From Blastomyces gilchristii SLH14081 (taxonomy: Eukaryota > Ascomycota > Eurotiomycetes > Onygenales > Ajellomycetaceae), in contig NW_003101670.1 in the NCBI RefSeq assembly GCF_000003855.2, forward strand, positions 272,841 to 336,840: a stretch of 64,000 nucleotides of DNA, in the 5' to 3' direction. The position numbers and the translations under genes were made by a program. The notes under the pieces are model-generated. The model was not told where the DNA came from and ran no database searches. It saw only the letters and a list, made by a program, of their open reading frames with translations. Each line of letters begins with the position of its first letter. Positions within the stretch are counted from its first letter, which is position 1. This document shows, one piece after another, positions 1-11,814 of this stretch.

Positions 1-1143
1 GTCATAATTCCAACAATGGCTTCCAGAAAAACAGGTCTATCCACTCCACTCAAAGATTGGCTATTTCTCCCATTGAGAATCTCGAGAAGTCCCGTCCACC
101 ATTTATTTAAGATATTTATCCGCCTATCAAGGTCTTCAGGCCGGAGAAACTGGGTGGATGGATGTTTGGCGTAGGATGAAAGAAATGGAAGTAGGGATGA
201 CCGAAGGACGTTGGCCTTGAGAGAACTATTTTTTGAACAAAATCTTTGGTCTTGTTAGCTGACATTATTTTTGGAGTTCGCGTTCGCCCATATTGACTTA
301 CTTTTGGTAGTCTGCATCGAGGCCTCTAAAGACAGACCAAAGCTCGTCCTTTTTCCGAGGCGGATCTACTTTGAGTTGGGGCAATTGCCCAGAACGCTTC
401 TGGGTAACGGGCGGAATATCGTCATTCGATCCGGATGGAGAGGCTGAGAGTCGGTCTAATGAAACTCTCGCACGTAGTGAGGGAAAGGAAGGGCGTTTTT
501 GAGAGTTAGAAGGATCCTCAAGTTTTGGTTTGGCTCCAGAGATGATCGATTTCCGACTACCTTTAACCAGAATGCTACTTCGTTGAGACTTTTCAGGAAG
601 CTGTGCATATGGGCCCTGTGGTTTGGTGTGTGAATCTTTTTCTACAGTGCCATTTCCAATTGAATTGACAGAAGCTACACCATTGGACTTTGTAATCTTC
701 GGCCTTATTTCCCTGGGGGCTGAAGGGGACGGAGACCTTGATGATATCCACGGCTTGCGAGCTAAGGTCGCAATTGTGCTTGACACTGAGCGTGATTTGG
801 AGGCCCGTTCCATGGACAAGGTCTTGTCAGTGTCCCTCTGAGTTGACGATTTCGTTGGGCCTTGCACGTTTCCGTCAGAACTCGAATTGGCAAACTCCTT
901 TACCTTTGATCTGTCATTTTTTAGGCGGATAGAGGCCTGGCGTAGAACTTTCTTTCCAGTCATAAAGCTATCTTGGTCCAGTCTAACTGGATTTTCCGAC
1001 AACTGCGGTAGATTCGTTTCTGAAAACGTCCTCTTTACATCAGATTGGCTCACATTGGAACCCAGTGCAGGCAGATGGTTATAGCTGGCGGAACGAGGGA
1101 AAGGAGAAGCAGCGTCATGTTGAACCTCCGAGGCCGAAGGCAT
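1..1143 (-). CDS. DUF1765 family protein, N-terminal part (gene runs off the left edge)
   Basis: Exon 1 runs from the ATG at 1143 to 302. A GTAAGT intron occupies 301-244 and the second exon continues from 243 past the window edge. The first 280 residues are disordered and rich in Ser, Lys and Pro, which is usual for the family. They end in ELWSVFRGLDADYQK, and exon 2 continues it as a segment with LKANVLRSSLLPFL, RPEDLDRR and NKWWTGLLE, which I recognise as the start of the fungal DUF1765 domain. The acceptor at 244 was chosen because only it restores this frame; the intron carries a GCTAAC branch point. An upstream in-frame Met at 1200 gives a poorly fitting hydrophobic extension, so I took the Met at 1143. 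The molecular function of the family is not established. The C-terminal part is missing only because the window ends. Confidence 0.85.
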
Positions 1144-4100
1144 GCTCTCAAAGGAGAACAAGACCAGGTTGAACGGAGGAGGAGTATGTATTAAGATCAA
1201 GGAGGTTCCGGAAGATATGGAAGCCGGCGGAGCTCAGCGGGATCAGAGAGAGGCCAGCTCTCCGCCGAGAAGAGTCGTTTAAACCCGTAGAGTCAAAACC
1301 ATTGGTGGGATTGAGACCAGTTTTATCACGGCGTACCGAGGTACCCGAGGAGTTTCCTCTTTGGGGAATCGATTCGAAACGCTCTCTCTGTAGGAGAAAA
1401 GAGTAACGACGGCGGTTTGAGCGGAATGGCGCAGGGATAGAAGAAGAAGAAGAAGAAGAAGAAGAGAACAGCTTAGATAAATGGAAGTCTACATAGAAGA
1501 ACGGTGTAGAAATAATTGGGAGCCAGTTAGCGGAAAGATGATACAAGAATAGTGGCTTTAGTTCACCTTTCAAGAGTGAAACCAAGGAAGGCGGAAGAGG
1601 GTGACGCCGAACTCACGGTCTCGAAGTTTACAGGGAAGATGTGGCCGTATGGGGGTGATCAACTCTCATGCGGGGGGGGGGGTGGGGGAGGCTATGCAGT
1701 CAAGCAGCATTTAATGAGAGAGTGGCCAAAGGGCTGCGGCGGAGATGCATCAAAATGCTCTGCTGCGGCGAAGATACCCAGATACAGGTACCTAAGGTAG
1801 ATAGGGAGGAAGACGGGCGTATAAAGAAAGTGAGGCAGACGGAACAAGGAAAAAGAAACACAAGAAGGAAAAGCGATCGGCGAGAAAATCGAGAAGTGAA
1901 ACGAGGAAGAAATAATAGAAAACAAGAGGAAGAAGAAGAAGATGAAGATGAAGAAGAAGAGGTAGAAGCGGGCTGACGGGACAGCTTGTCGTTCAGTCCC
2001 GCGCCCAAGTCAAACCCTGGAAGCAGAGCATTCGGGTGCGTAGTTTGAATTTCTAGCCATGTCATCCATCCATCCCCACGTCAACCCCCAACCCCCCCCC
2101 ATCTAAAATACATACACACTTACCTACGGAAGTATAGCGTCTCAATATCTCAAAAACACTCTAAGGCCCAACACATGCAGTGGTATGGTATCAAAGATAA
2201 GAATTATAAAGTAGTTAATTCTCTAGAATGATTAACTGAAAAACAACTTCGATTTTTTTTTTTTTTTTTTAAATATAGTTAGTATTGTGTTGTGTGAAGA
2301 AATTAAGTCTATTTAGTGTGTGCATATTAAATAGATAGGGTTGATATGGAGCCTTGGTTCCAGCCATGATCTGGGTTGATTTTCTAACCATGTTCAACTA
2401 TAGGATGCCCTAGAACATCCGCAGTCATTCACTAGTTACTACTAATAATAATAAGAAGACTCTCAGAGATATTTTTTGTCATCGGCCTACGGACGGAGTG
2501 GGCATTTGGCGTGTTTGAGCCTCAGCCCAAAGCACCGCCCGCCTACTTAGCAGCGAACTAGCGGTTGATGGATTTAGCATTTAGTTAACGAAATCCTCTC
2601 TAGGCAATAATAGTTAACAATAATAATGGGGCATCCATCCAGCCCCGGAGAAAGCGATCTTCACGTCTTTCTCTATGCTATCCCTATCTATCATTTAGCG
2701 TGGATGTTGTCTTGGTTTTACATACATGTTTTGCCACCAATAATACATAATACATAATACACACCTGCGCCGTGGGCTTGTGGCGGCTGAGGTTGCGTCC
2801 ACGGATACCGACCGATCCTGGGCGGAATAAAGGAATTCGAAGGAACAAGGAAAGAAAATATAATACGAAAAATTAGAAGAAGCGAGGACATAAAGAAAAA
2901 GAGTATGCACCTTACGCTGTATATATACCCTCACTCACCCTCGGCTCATAGTTCGTGAACTCGCAGCGTACAAATACCTCCTACATAAATACTAGTTACA
3001 CCCTTGTTCGGATGTTGCTTGTTGCTTTGCACTCAAGGTTTTACAGTGTCTTATATTTAATAATTATTATTCTCACAAACCTTCCCCCCATGCCGGTCTT
3101 CCGTCATTGTTGGAGCATTGCAAGGACGGAGCAAAGCTTCTCACAAAACACACTGGCAATACATAAATATTTTTGTCTGATAGATAAAATATCCGAATGT
3201 TACCTCTTCCCCAAAACCGCTGTAGCTTGTTTTTCCCTTGTCCCAACCAGCAACGATGAACGAGAGCAAATGCGATTCAGATACGAGTCACTGCGCTGGC
3301 ATTCCCATCAGCCCTACTCTACTTACTTACTCCCTTGACGTAACTATAATATTATTTACGGATCTGGCGGTTGTCACGTCAACCTGCCAACCAGCAAGCA
3401 AGCAACACGGCCCAGAACTCTCTTCTGTGGCTGAGTGCCGTGCCTGCAGAACAAACCAGTTTGAATATGCTGCCCTTTTATTATTGAAAAGAAAGACACG
3501 CACAAAAGGCGGAACCTTGGAAATCTAGTTCCTCCATGGGACTTCTTCCTTGTTTTCAGCTTAGGTGCTTTCGTTGCTGTCATAATATGAGTTAGTTAGT
3601 GCAGTCATTAGTTAGTTATCATTATTATATTAAATATTAAAAGACAACCTCAGTCAGATATCCCCCCGCACTCAGCCGAATGCCCAAAAATGCCCGCCAT
3701 TGAAGAGGTAGTTTCGGTTGCAGCCAGCGATCGTTGTCTTAGTTTATTTCTCTCATTTTACCTTGTATTGGGCCGTGGATGTATGTCCTTAATAACATAT
3801 TATATTGTACATGTACTCTACTGTACATTTGTATATAAGCAGTTCCCTGATGAAGCACATACGCGGCCGGGTCCGGTAATGTATTGTTCCCAATTTGAAT
3901 AATATCCTTTCAGATTAGTACTGAAGTCGATATACAGAGTACTTGGTCCAGAAAGCCCACGGGTATGTCAGCCCCCCCCCGCCCCCCCCCCCTCGTGATC
4001 TATGAGAAACGTAGCTCGGCCAGAAAGATATGCAAGTTCAGTTAAAACATAACGATAAGCACGAAACACATAGAAAAGAGGAGGCGAAGGAAAGAAGAAA

Positions 4101-4226
4101 AAGAAAAAATATATTTTGAAGTGTATAGATTTACAGATTTCCGGTGTACATTCACACAAATACACAAGGTCTATGGAAAGGGCGCTCCTTTTCTTTTTTG
4201 TTCCATTCCCGGCAAACATGGCTAAT
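1144..4226. other. Non-coding stretch between the DUF1765 gene and ATP14
   Basis: I find no supported gene in these 3.1 kb. The stretch holds the probable promoter and 5' leader of the DUF1765 gene. It also holds an AAG microsatellite near 1439-1464, a G17-type tract near 1673-1690, a GAA/GAT-rich purine tract at 1923-1960, a T18 run near 2254-2271, and a C-rich tract at 3971-3990. Open frames here are low-complexity (poly-Ser, poly-Glu) translations of these repeats. Confidence 0.6.
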
Positions 4227-4770
4227 TTAGTGAGCAGCAGGCGCCTCGTCTTCGTCTTCAAACCAGTCCTCCTCGACAGGGGCGGTCTCGCCGCTGGTCG
4301 CTTGACCTTCCACCTCAACCTCCTGTGTCTCGTATGCTTTCAGATCGGCGGCGAGGTTGGCCTCCTCTGGCGATGGAGGTGGCTTGGGAGCATTGAATTT
4401 CTGGACGTGCACATCGGCGTCGGATGGCTTGCTTGGTGGGACCTTGTAGGCACGAACTTCGCGGAGGTATAGATCTTGCACGATATCGGCTACGTAGTGA
4501 TAGTAAGAGAAATTTCCGCGTCAGTTATTGAATATATGTCCAAAGTACCCGAGGCTGGGGCTCTTTCATGTTAGATGTAGAGATATATATATGTATATAC
4601 CTTGTCTGATTGGGGTAGCGATGAAGGTGCGACGAGCGATCGTCAGAGGTTGTCGGGCCGTTCGGGCCAGAAGAGAGCGCTGCAGATTGATCAGTCAGCA
4701 AGAAACTCAATGGCAGTAGTATTGGGAGGTCAATGGCTCTTACCGATGCTCTGAGGGATTGAGACATCAT
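4227..4770 (-). CDS. ATP14: Mitochondrial F1Fo ATP synthase subunit h
   Basis: Three exons: 4770-4744, 4679-4601 and 4489-4227. Joined, they give a protein of about 122 residues. The N-terminus is an Arg/Ser/Thr-rich mitochondrial presequence (MMSQSLRASRSLLARTARQ...). The mature part follows, with ADIVQDLYLREVRAY, HVQKFNAPK, SPEEANLAADLKAYE and the acidic tail EEDWFEDEDEAPAAH, which identifies subunit h of the peripheral stalk. All three joins keep frame and have GTAAGA, GTATAT and AG signals. The start is the first of two adjacent ATGs (4770 or 4767); the open frame upstream has no ATG. It is divergent from TFIIB, with about 1 kb between the two starts. In yeast the subunit is required for assembly of a functional F1Fo complex. 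Confidence 0.95.
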
Positions 4771-5777
4771 TGCGAATGCGGGGGATGGAGACGACAAGAC
4801 GTTGTTTATCGTGGCTACGCCGGGGCAAAGAATATCAGTCGTTGCCCAGCTGGTTCTCGTTAAGATCCGGATTGGGTTGTTGGTTGAAGACGCAGGCTTG
4901 GCACGCGTGCTGACTCAGCGTTGTGGTCATGTGATCTTCTTCGCCTCACTCCATCCCATCTGCCTAAATGAGCTTCCGCAGTCATCGACGGCTCAAAGAC
5001 TCGACAACCATCTCTCAACCACGCCTGACTCTTCCACGTGTGAGTCTCTGTCGCTGGATATCCATCAGCTACAAGTATCACTGCATCGCAGCTGGGTTTG
5101 GACGTGTTTCTACAGCATCACCTAGTAGCTGGAATCCTTGTCTACATCTCTGTCGTGAATTTTGATCCTTCTTCACGCTCCGCGTCGCGGGGACTACCTG
5201 AAGTCCGGCTAGCCCACGACCGCCTCAGCTGGAGCGTCCCAAGCCTTCACCTCGAAGCGTCGGGAGCTTTGCGCCGGACGAGCTTGAGCACTGTTCTGTG
5301 TGTTTGAACAGTTCTTATCAGTTTCGTGAAAGGTAAAGCTGAGATAGATTTACTACCCTCTGGGTTATGTGGTTGTTCTGCATCTAAGTTGCTTCTTTCG
5401 CGAAGTCGAACAGAGAAAGATCCACACTCATATCTACCTCTGCCTGCCTTGCAAATATTATGATTTCTTGGATCTACATCAATAAAAGATACTACTTACT
5501 ATTCGTTAATGAAGCTAACACGATGATGAAGTGATTAGTGGACGCATTATTCCAGTCGTCAAGACGTGGATATAAATTTTGCCACTCGTCCACTCCTTCT
5601 TCTTTCCTCGAGTTCTCTGGGCAATCGCGCCCCTGTTCTATTACAGTCGCCAAACTGTATTCGCCGTTGTTTATACGTGTTTACGCATCGCAGCATAACC
5701 TCACAGTTACTTATAAAACTATTAGAAGGCGCCAAAACGACCGACTCGGTGGGAAGAAGATTTCCAAGGGAAAGAAA
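4771..5777. promoter_or_regulatory. Divergent intergenic region of ATP14 and TFIIB
   Basis: About 1 kb separates the two start codons of this head-to-head pair, so both promoters must lie here. I see no clear TATA element or recognised operator. The open frame running into TFIIB from 5538 is 5' leader: its translation does not resemble any TFIIB N-terminus. Confidence 0.5.
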
Positions 5778-6910
5778 ATGACCGTTCTGGGGACTGGGAT
5801 TCGAAATGAATCTGCCACACTGTGGAAAGAAAACCTCGCGGCTCACTTGATTTGCCCTGAATGCAGAGAAACTCCTCCAAATCTCGTAACCCCGGATTCC
5901 CACGAAACCATCTGTGGGACCTGTGGCCTCGTCTTGGCAGATAGAGAGATTGATCAACACTCAGAATGGCGTACCTTCTCGAACGATGACCAGAATAACG
6001 ATGACCCCTCCCGTGTTGGAGATGCGGCGAATCCGTTGTTGAACGGCAACCAGCTTGAGACCCAAATCTCATATGGCGCTGGTGGTTCTCGAAGCCGCGA
6101 GTTGCACCGGGCTCAAAATAAAATGTCCAGTGAAAAGACCAACAAGGTTTTGATGGCTGCCTACAAGGAAATAGGTGCACTTTGTGACGGGTTTAATATC
6201 CCCAAAAATGTGGCGGACACCGCCAAGTATCTTTTTAAGATCGTGGACGACGCAAAGGCATTCAAGGGCAAGTCGCAAGATGTGATCATCGCCGGGTGCA
6301 TCTTCATCGCTTGTCGGCAGTGTAAAGTTCCCCGAACCTTCACAGAGATATTTGCCGTGACGCGCGTTACCAAGAAGGAAATCGGGCGGATCTACAAGGC
6401 TCTTGAGAAATTCTTCACCGCTCAAAACTTAGAGCGAATCAATTCTGTGGTCTCGAGTGGGGGTAAGCTCAGGCTACTACACAACTCACCTACATTATTG
6501 AGTAAGAATACTAATTCTAACTTTCTGAAATTATAGGTGTACCTGATCCCAACGAGACATATACTGCCACAACGTCCACGAAACCCAGCGATCTTTGCAA
6601 CCGGTTTTGCAATCTGCTCGATCTTCCGTTCCAAGTCACCAATGTCTCGTCTGCGTTGGCTGACCGAGTTACATCCACGGGTGATCTTGCCGGTCGATCT
6701 CCACTATCGATCGTGGCAGCTTCAATCTACATGGCGTCCTTCCTGATGGGACAGGGAAAGTCCGCCAAAGAGATCTCCAGCGTTGCTCACGTCAGCGACG
6801 GGACAATCCGTGGAGCTTACAAGCAACTCTATGCTGAGAGAGAACGGCTGATCGACCCTGCATGGATCAAGGATGGCAAGGGTGACATGAAAAACCTCCC
6901 TGCCAGCTAG
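5778..6910 (+). CDS. SUA7: Transcription initiation factor TFIIB
   Basis: Exon 1 is 5778-6462 and exon 2 is 6537-6910 (intron GTAAGC...TAG, 74 nt), giving 352 residues. The N-terminal zinc ribbon has C26, C29, C46 and C49. The B-reader/linker follows with SEWRTFSNDDQNNDDPSRVG, and then two cyclin-like repeats. The first contains KTNKVLMAAYKEIG and VIIAGCIFIACRQ. The second contains KPSDLCNRFCNLL, SPLSIVAASIYMAS and AHVSDGTIRGAYKQLY. TFIIB bridges TBP-bound promoter DNA and RNA polymerase II in the nucleus. The Met at 5778 is chosen because fungal TFIIBs begin about 20 residues before the zinc ribbon. Length and all domains are normal. Confidence 0.97.
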
Positions 6911-8406
6911 ATACCTCTATATCAATTGATTTATGGTCTTGATCGAAATTTGTCCCCCGCGAACTCGACCCATCGATTTATGGAAAAAAAAAAACTTGAG
7001 TTACGAGAGAAGTAGGCGGGAGGAATAATACTGAGAAATTTCCGAAGTGATAAAATGCTTCGAAAGAGTGGATTGAGGGGATGAATGAAATAAGTCTGAC
7101 CCCCAACCCAAAATCCGGTTAATTTGGCGAAGGATGAAAAACAGAGAGGAACAAAAACGCAGAAAAAAGAAAGAATCGATTCAGTGGCATACAACTTGGT
7201 TTTCCTGTTTTTCTCAACAGTATTTCTTCTTTCTTCTTGTTTCCCTCCGGAAAACGTGGCTGTTATGATATCTGTGCCGTCCTTTTTTTGTTTTCCTTTT
7301 TCCCCTCTCCGCCTGCGATACCAACAGATTGCAAAGTCTGAGGTGCGCTCTATGTTTGCGCGAATAATGATACCCCCGAAAAACGCGAGAAAATCCACCC
7401 GTGGCGGTAACGGAAGCCGAGAAATCGCAACTCCAGCCATGTTTTGAAAATGGGATGTTTTCCGCTGACCGGGGGTTTGGAATGATATGATCTTCGTCAG
7501 TGTCTAATTTGTGGTGATGGCCTGGGGTCCAAGATGATTTGAGCTTATTTATGTTATGTTTCCTTTTTGCTTTTATGTCATTTGTCCTTCTTGATTCGCC
7601 CTCGTGGATGCTTGTTTATGCGGGACTTGGACCGGGAGATGAAGATGATTGCTGAACGTGCTTGTGGACTCGAGGGGATGAAATGCAACTATCCGTTGAA
7701 AGGTGGGTGGACGGATGGACGGATAGGACTTTTTCGAGTTGAATAATAATACCAACACTTGGCCGGATGGACTTAATTGTATAATAGACACATGAATTAA
7801 TTGGCTACATACAAAAAGTTATAGATAATAAATAGTTCAATCGATGGATGGGAATCTTTCTTTCGTTCATTTTATTGCAAGCTGTTGCAAATCAGAATAA
7901 TAATAAGTGATGAATAGTTTAAACGATGCCCTCTGGGTTCCGCAGATGGTGGATTTTTTTTTTTCTCCTGTCGTTGTACCCCTTTTCCTTCAATTCTACC
8001 AAGCATGTTCTGGAATGTTTTGAGAATGGCAACATAACTAGTTAACTAGATGTGAACAGCGTACAGAATAAATCCATGATTTTTATTAACTTTGATATAT
8101 ATCCATTGAAAGTCAGTGGGTAGTAGGGGTTTGAAGGTTTCTTGCTCTCTGCATCCTATATACATGTATATAACAAAAAGGGGGGGCCGGGCTTGATGAG
8201 GTGTGTGTTTTATAAATGAAAGCAGCCACATCCAAGCTGAGATTCAGAATCTTGAACAGAAAATTAAAGGAAGAAAGAAATGGGGTAGCTCTTATAATTT
8301 AAGTGGAGAAACAAAGTAGTGATAAATAATTAGATGAGCAAGAATAATATATTTTCACACAAAAATGGAATTATATCAAAATCTTTAGAAAGAGGTAGTT
8401 AGCAGC

Positions 8407-8450
<44 letters not shown>

Positions 8451-9032
8451 ATCCACGGATGATGGAGGTAACAGCGAAGAGAAAAAACGGCCCCTTGAAA
8501 ACAGCCAGATAATGAAAAGAGGCAAAAGCAGAAAGGCAAAAAGAGGTATTGAGAATTGAAAAAGGCATAGGTAGGAAACAGGTTGATGTGCGCAGGTATA
8601 GATATGTAATACATGTATGTACATGTACATAGGAAAGAATAATGTAGGGCCTTGGTGGGTGTATGTGCGTATGTACGTAGGTAGATAGGTAGGTATGTGC
8701 TAGGGGTTAAGTCGAGAGGGGCGCATGTTGGTACCTGACAAGTAGGATGTGTATATGCTTGGATAGTTGTTAAGTTGGGCCGAGAGGCTAGCTTACCATT
8801 CGTTTGTTGAGGACGGTGAGAACGGAAATATACGTGCGTATGACCATGGATGAGTCTGGCTTGGCTCCCAGTGGTGGGATATTCTATCTATCAATATGTG
8901 GAGAGAGGAGGAGGAGGAGGAGGAGGAGGAAGAGGAAGGATTGCTTTGCCGCAAGCCGGGTGGGTGGAGAGCCAGCCCTCTTCTCGCTTTTTCTTCTTCT
9001 TTTTCTGAGTGGACAGCATTTGCGTTCAAGTA
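6911..9032. other. Convergent intergenic region, TFIIB 3' to M28 protein 3'
   Basis: About 2.1 kb between two convergent genes, holding their 3' UTRs. No gene is supported. It contains a run of 38 A at 8408-8445 and a GGA microsatellite near 8903-8930. Open frames over both tracts translate to poly-Phe, poly-Glu or poly-Ser and are artefacts of the repeats. Confidence 0.6.
8408..8445. repeat. Poly-A homopolymer, 38 nt
   Basis: Uninterrupted A run. It lies between convergent genes, and no retroelement body or target-site duplication was seen around it. Confidence 0.95.
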
Positions 9033-11814
9033 TCAGTTATTCAGCGCTATGCTGGCGTCGGTTATGATCTTGGACACTTTATCAATCCACTTCTGCAACT
9101 CGGTCCAATTCCCGGAATCAAGCGCGTCTCGGATTGCCGGGAAGAATGCTTCGTCGTAGCCTGACCATGCCTGCGGTCCGAAGATGACGTGTTTAAATTG
9201 AGTTCGGTTGGGGATCTAGAGAGTGGAGAGGAAAGAGAAATGGTTAGCCTCTTGATATCTTTACATAAAACTGGGTTTATAAACTTACTCCGCCATCCTC
9301 TTCCAAATCCAAAAGGTTGGTTTCGAAATAGGCCATGTGGCTATTATGGCTCATCCGCTTAATGGCCATGACGTTGCTTTCATAACCTCCCGAAGACGAG
9401 AGAGTTTCATTCCAGCTATGGCCCCACCGGTGGAACTTGACAGCATTTTCACGGAAGACCTTTGCAGCATCATGCAGCGGCTGCATGTTTACCACATTAG
9501 AATCGGAATTAGGGACTTTATTATCAGTGTTGCTGGTTGTTCTGGTGCCCTCTCGAGCACCCAACAAGGGTACATGTTTGGATTTGGCGTATTCTTCTAG
9601 ATCAGAGACATATCTCGTAACGGCAACAGCGTAGGTTTGTATGTCGAAGGGGAGGATTGGGTTATCAGCGAGCTCGAGAAGGAGTAAAGCCCAGATCTGA
9701 CCAAGAACCTTGTGGTATTTAAAACCCGGGTCGCCAACCCTGGTCATCCAATCAAAGTTGTCGTAGCAGCTGTGATAGGGATAGGGGTCACCAGTGAAGC
9801 CGAAATCAATGCTCGACATGCCTGCTATATCTTGGAAGGCAACATAGTCACTCCCAGCACCCAGACCTTCGAGTTTGGAACCCCGTTCATCCCACAGCGA
9901 CCACAGGGTTCGGTGTGTAACTGGGTCTGAGGTTCGTTTGAGGATCCGAAGTAGGACCCGCTCCAAGAGAGGGGAAGCAGCGGCGCGGAATTTGTTGCCT
10001 GATACTGCAACATCGACATTTAGGTAGGCAAAGCCGTTGCGGCGGAGTTCGTCGAGCTCGTTTTCCACGTGTTCCGTGGACCCGATCAGGTTATACTCCT
10101 CCCCATCCCAACTGGCGAACTCAATAGTTCGCAAAGGTCGCCAGCCATGCGAACGTAATAATCCAAACACCCTAACCACCTCAAGGAGAACTGCAGTTCC
10201 GCTTCCTGGGTCTGCGGCTCCAAAGCACCATGCATCGCGATGGCTGCCGACGACGATCTTCTTTTCACTTTGTTCGACTCCGGTTATCCTGCCGATAACA
10301 TTGAATATCGGCTGGCGCTCCAATTCGTCTTGGATGTTGACAAGGTTAACCTTCGGCGACGATGGGTCTCCTGACCACCACTCCTCAAGTTTCGGAACTC
10401 CGCCCACCCATTCCTTGGGTACTTTTTTCCCATGGCCTCGAAGTGCTTTCAGGAGAGGTTGGGCATCCCGCCACGCAATGGGGATGCTAGGGATTTTAGG
10501 AAGCGCAGTACTCTCTTCTGGAGATATTCTCTTCTTTTCGCCAGGCAATGACGCAAATCCCGGACTTAATACATCACCAACTACCCAAGACATCATACTC
10601 ACCCCTCCTCGCTGTACCCCATCACTAGGCATGTACCGTCCTTTAGGCCACTCCGGACCTAGAACGAAACCATCATCGGCAGGGTCAGAATAAATGATGC
10701 ATCCAGCGGCTCCAGCCAGTTCCGCTGCTTTTATCTTCAGCGCTCTGTCGCCCTGTGTACCATAGTATCTAACCAGAACAATCGAGCCTTCCAGTTTGAC
10801 ACCCATATCACCTAACGCCTTGAAGTCTTCTCGCGAACCATAATTCGCATATATTAGAGGGCCCGTGACGTTTCCAGACTTCGAATGCCCGTGAAATACC
10901 GGATATTGCTTTCTGGGTGGGCCTCCGTAGGATTGTTCTTCTTCGATTTTGGCCTCCCAAGCGAGCTCCGGTGGATCAACAATGGCGACCCTTCTTCCGT
11001 TTTCCTTGGGATAATTAAGATACACATCGAATTGTTCCATTGTAACATCATCCATATATGCAGACTTGAATTTGTCCTCAATCCACTGTGCCAAAACATA
11101 ATTCCCTTCTGTGCCAGCAACATGGGGGAATTTTGTCATCATCTCGAGGTTCTCCGCGATGTGCGTCTCGTTGATATGGCTTTGGACGTATATACGAACG
11201 GATTCCGGATCGTACATCTGTCCTATATTTATCGGGCGGGCAAAGCTGACCACATCTGAGACCACGAGAAAGTATATAATCGTAACGAGAATAAACAATC
11301 CAACCATCCTCAGGATAATAATACAATGTTGATGTTCCACTCGCGACACAATATCCCTCAGAAACTGCGGTCTGGCGAAATTGAACTTGGGCACGTATTT
11401 CCATAACGGCAACTGTATCGACGATAGCGTCCTTCTGAAATGTGTAAATCGTTTTGAAAGCGAAGAACGTGATAATGAAGACGATGACCCGGAGTTTCCA
11501 TCGGGCTCTTCCACATCCATCTGCTCCAACTCCCGCCGCAACTCTTCCGTCGAACCACGCGCTGAACTACCATTGGACGAGGGAAGGAAATCGAGACTCG
11601 ACCGCTCCGACTCTACCGTTGGAGGCTGATAGTTCTCCGGGTATCTGGTTTCCTCACGCTGGCCGGAGCCACTGGTGAGGAGGCCTTGTCTTTCCGCATC
11701 GTCACTGACTTCTTCTGGGCCGAGGCGAGATTGGGAGGAGGACGGACGGGAGGAAGTGGCTTCTTCATAGGTAGGGATGGGGAGGAATTCGTATTTTGAT
11801 TTCTCGTCGCTCAT
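9033..11814 (-). CDS. Transferrin receptor/PSMA-like M28 peptidase-family membrane protein (Tre1/Tre2/Vps70 type)
   Basis: Exon 1 is 11814-9289 and exon 2 is 9215-9033 (intron GTAAGT...TAG), giving 902 residues. The cytosolic N-terminus of about 160 residues is disordered and carries IPTYEEA, a possible PY-like sorting signal. One membrane segment lies at about 164-188, which makes it type II. A protease-associated domain at about 290-450 precedes an M28 peptidase core at about 505-700. The zinc-ligand pattern of PSMA is complete: H525, D535, E572/E573, D601 and H681, with the same spacing between the first four. The second exon supplies the end of the TfR-dimerisation domain, and without it the protein would be truncated. 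Yeast Tre1/Tre2 are vacuolar-trafficking adaptors for the ubiquitin ligase Rsp5. Whether this copy is an active carboxypeptidase is not known. Confidence 0.93.

Noticed and set aside
1148..1585. Open frame of 145 codons on the minus strand upstream of the DUF1765 gene
   Set aside because: It contains a poly-Ser run from the AAG microsatellite and no family motif, and it sits where the 5' leader is expected.
3968..4318. 116-codon minus-strand frame overlapping ATP14
   Set aside because: It overlaps the real ATP14 exon in another frame and ends in poly-Gly and poly-Phe from homopolymers.
5538..5777. 80-residue N-terminal extension of TFIIB
   Set aside because: TFIIB proteins start shortly before the zinc ribbon. 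The extension is Ser-rich and unlike any TFIIB, and the ATG at 5778 fits family length.
8371..8630. Three overlapping minus-strand frames with poly-Phe
   Set aside because: They are translations of the 38-nt poly-A tract in all frames.
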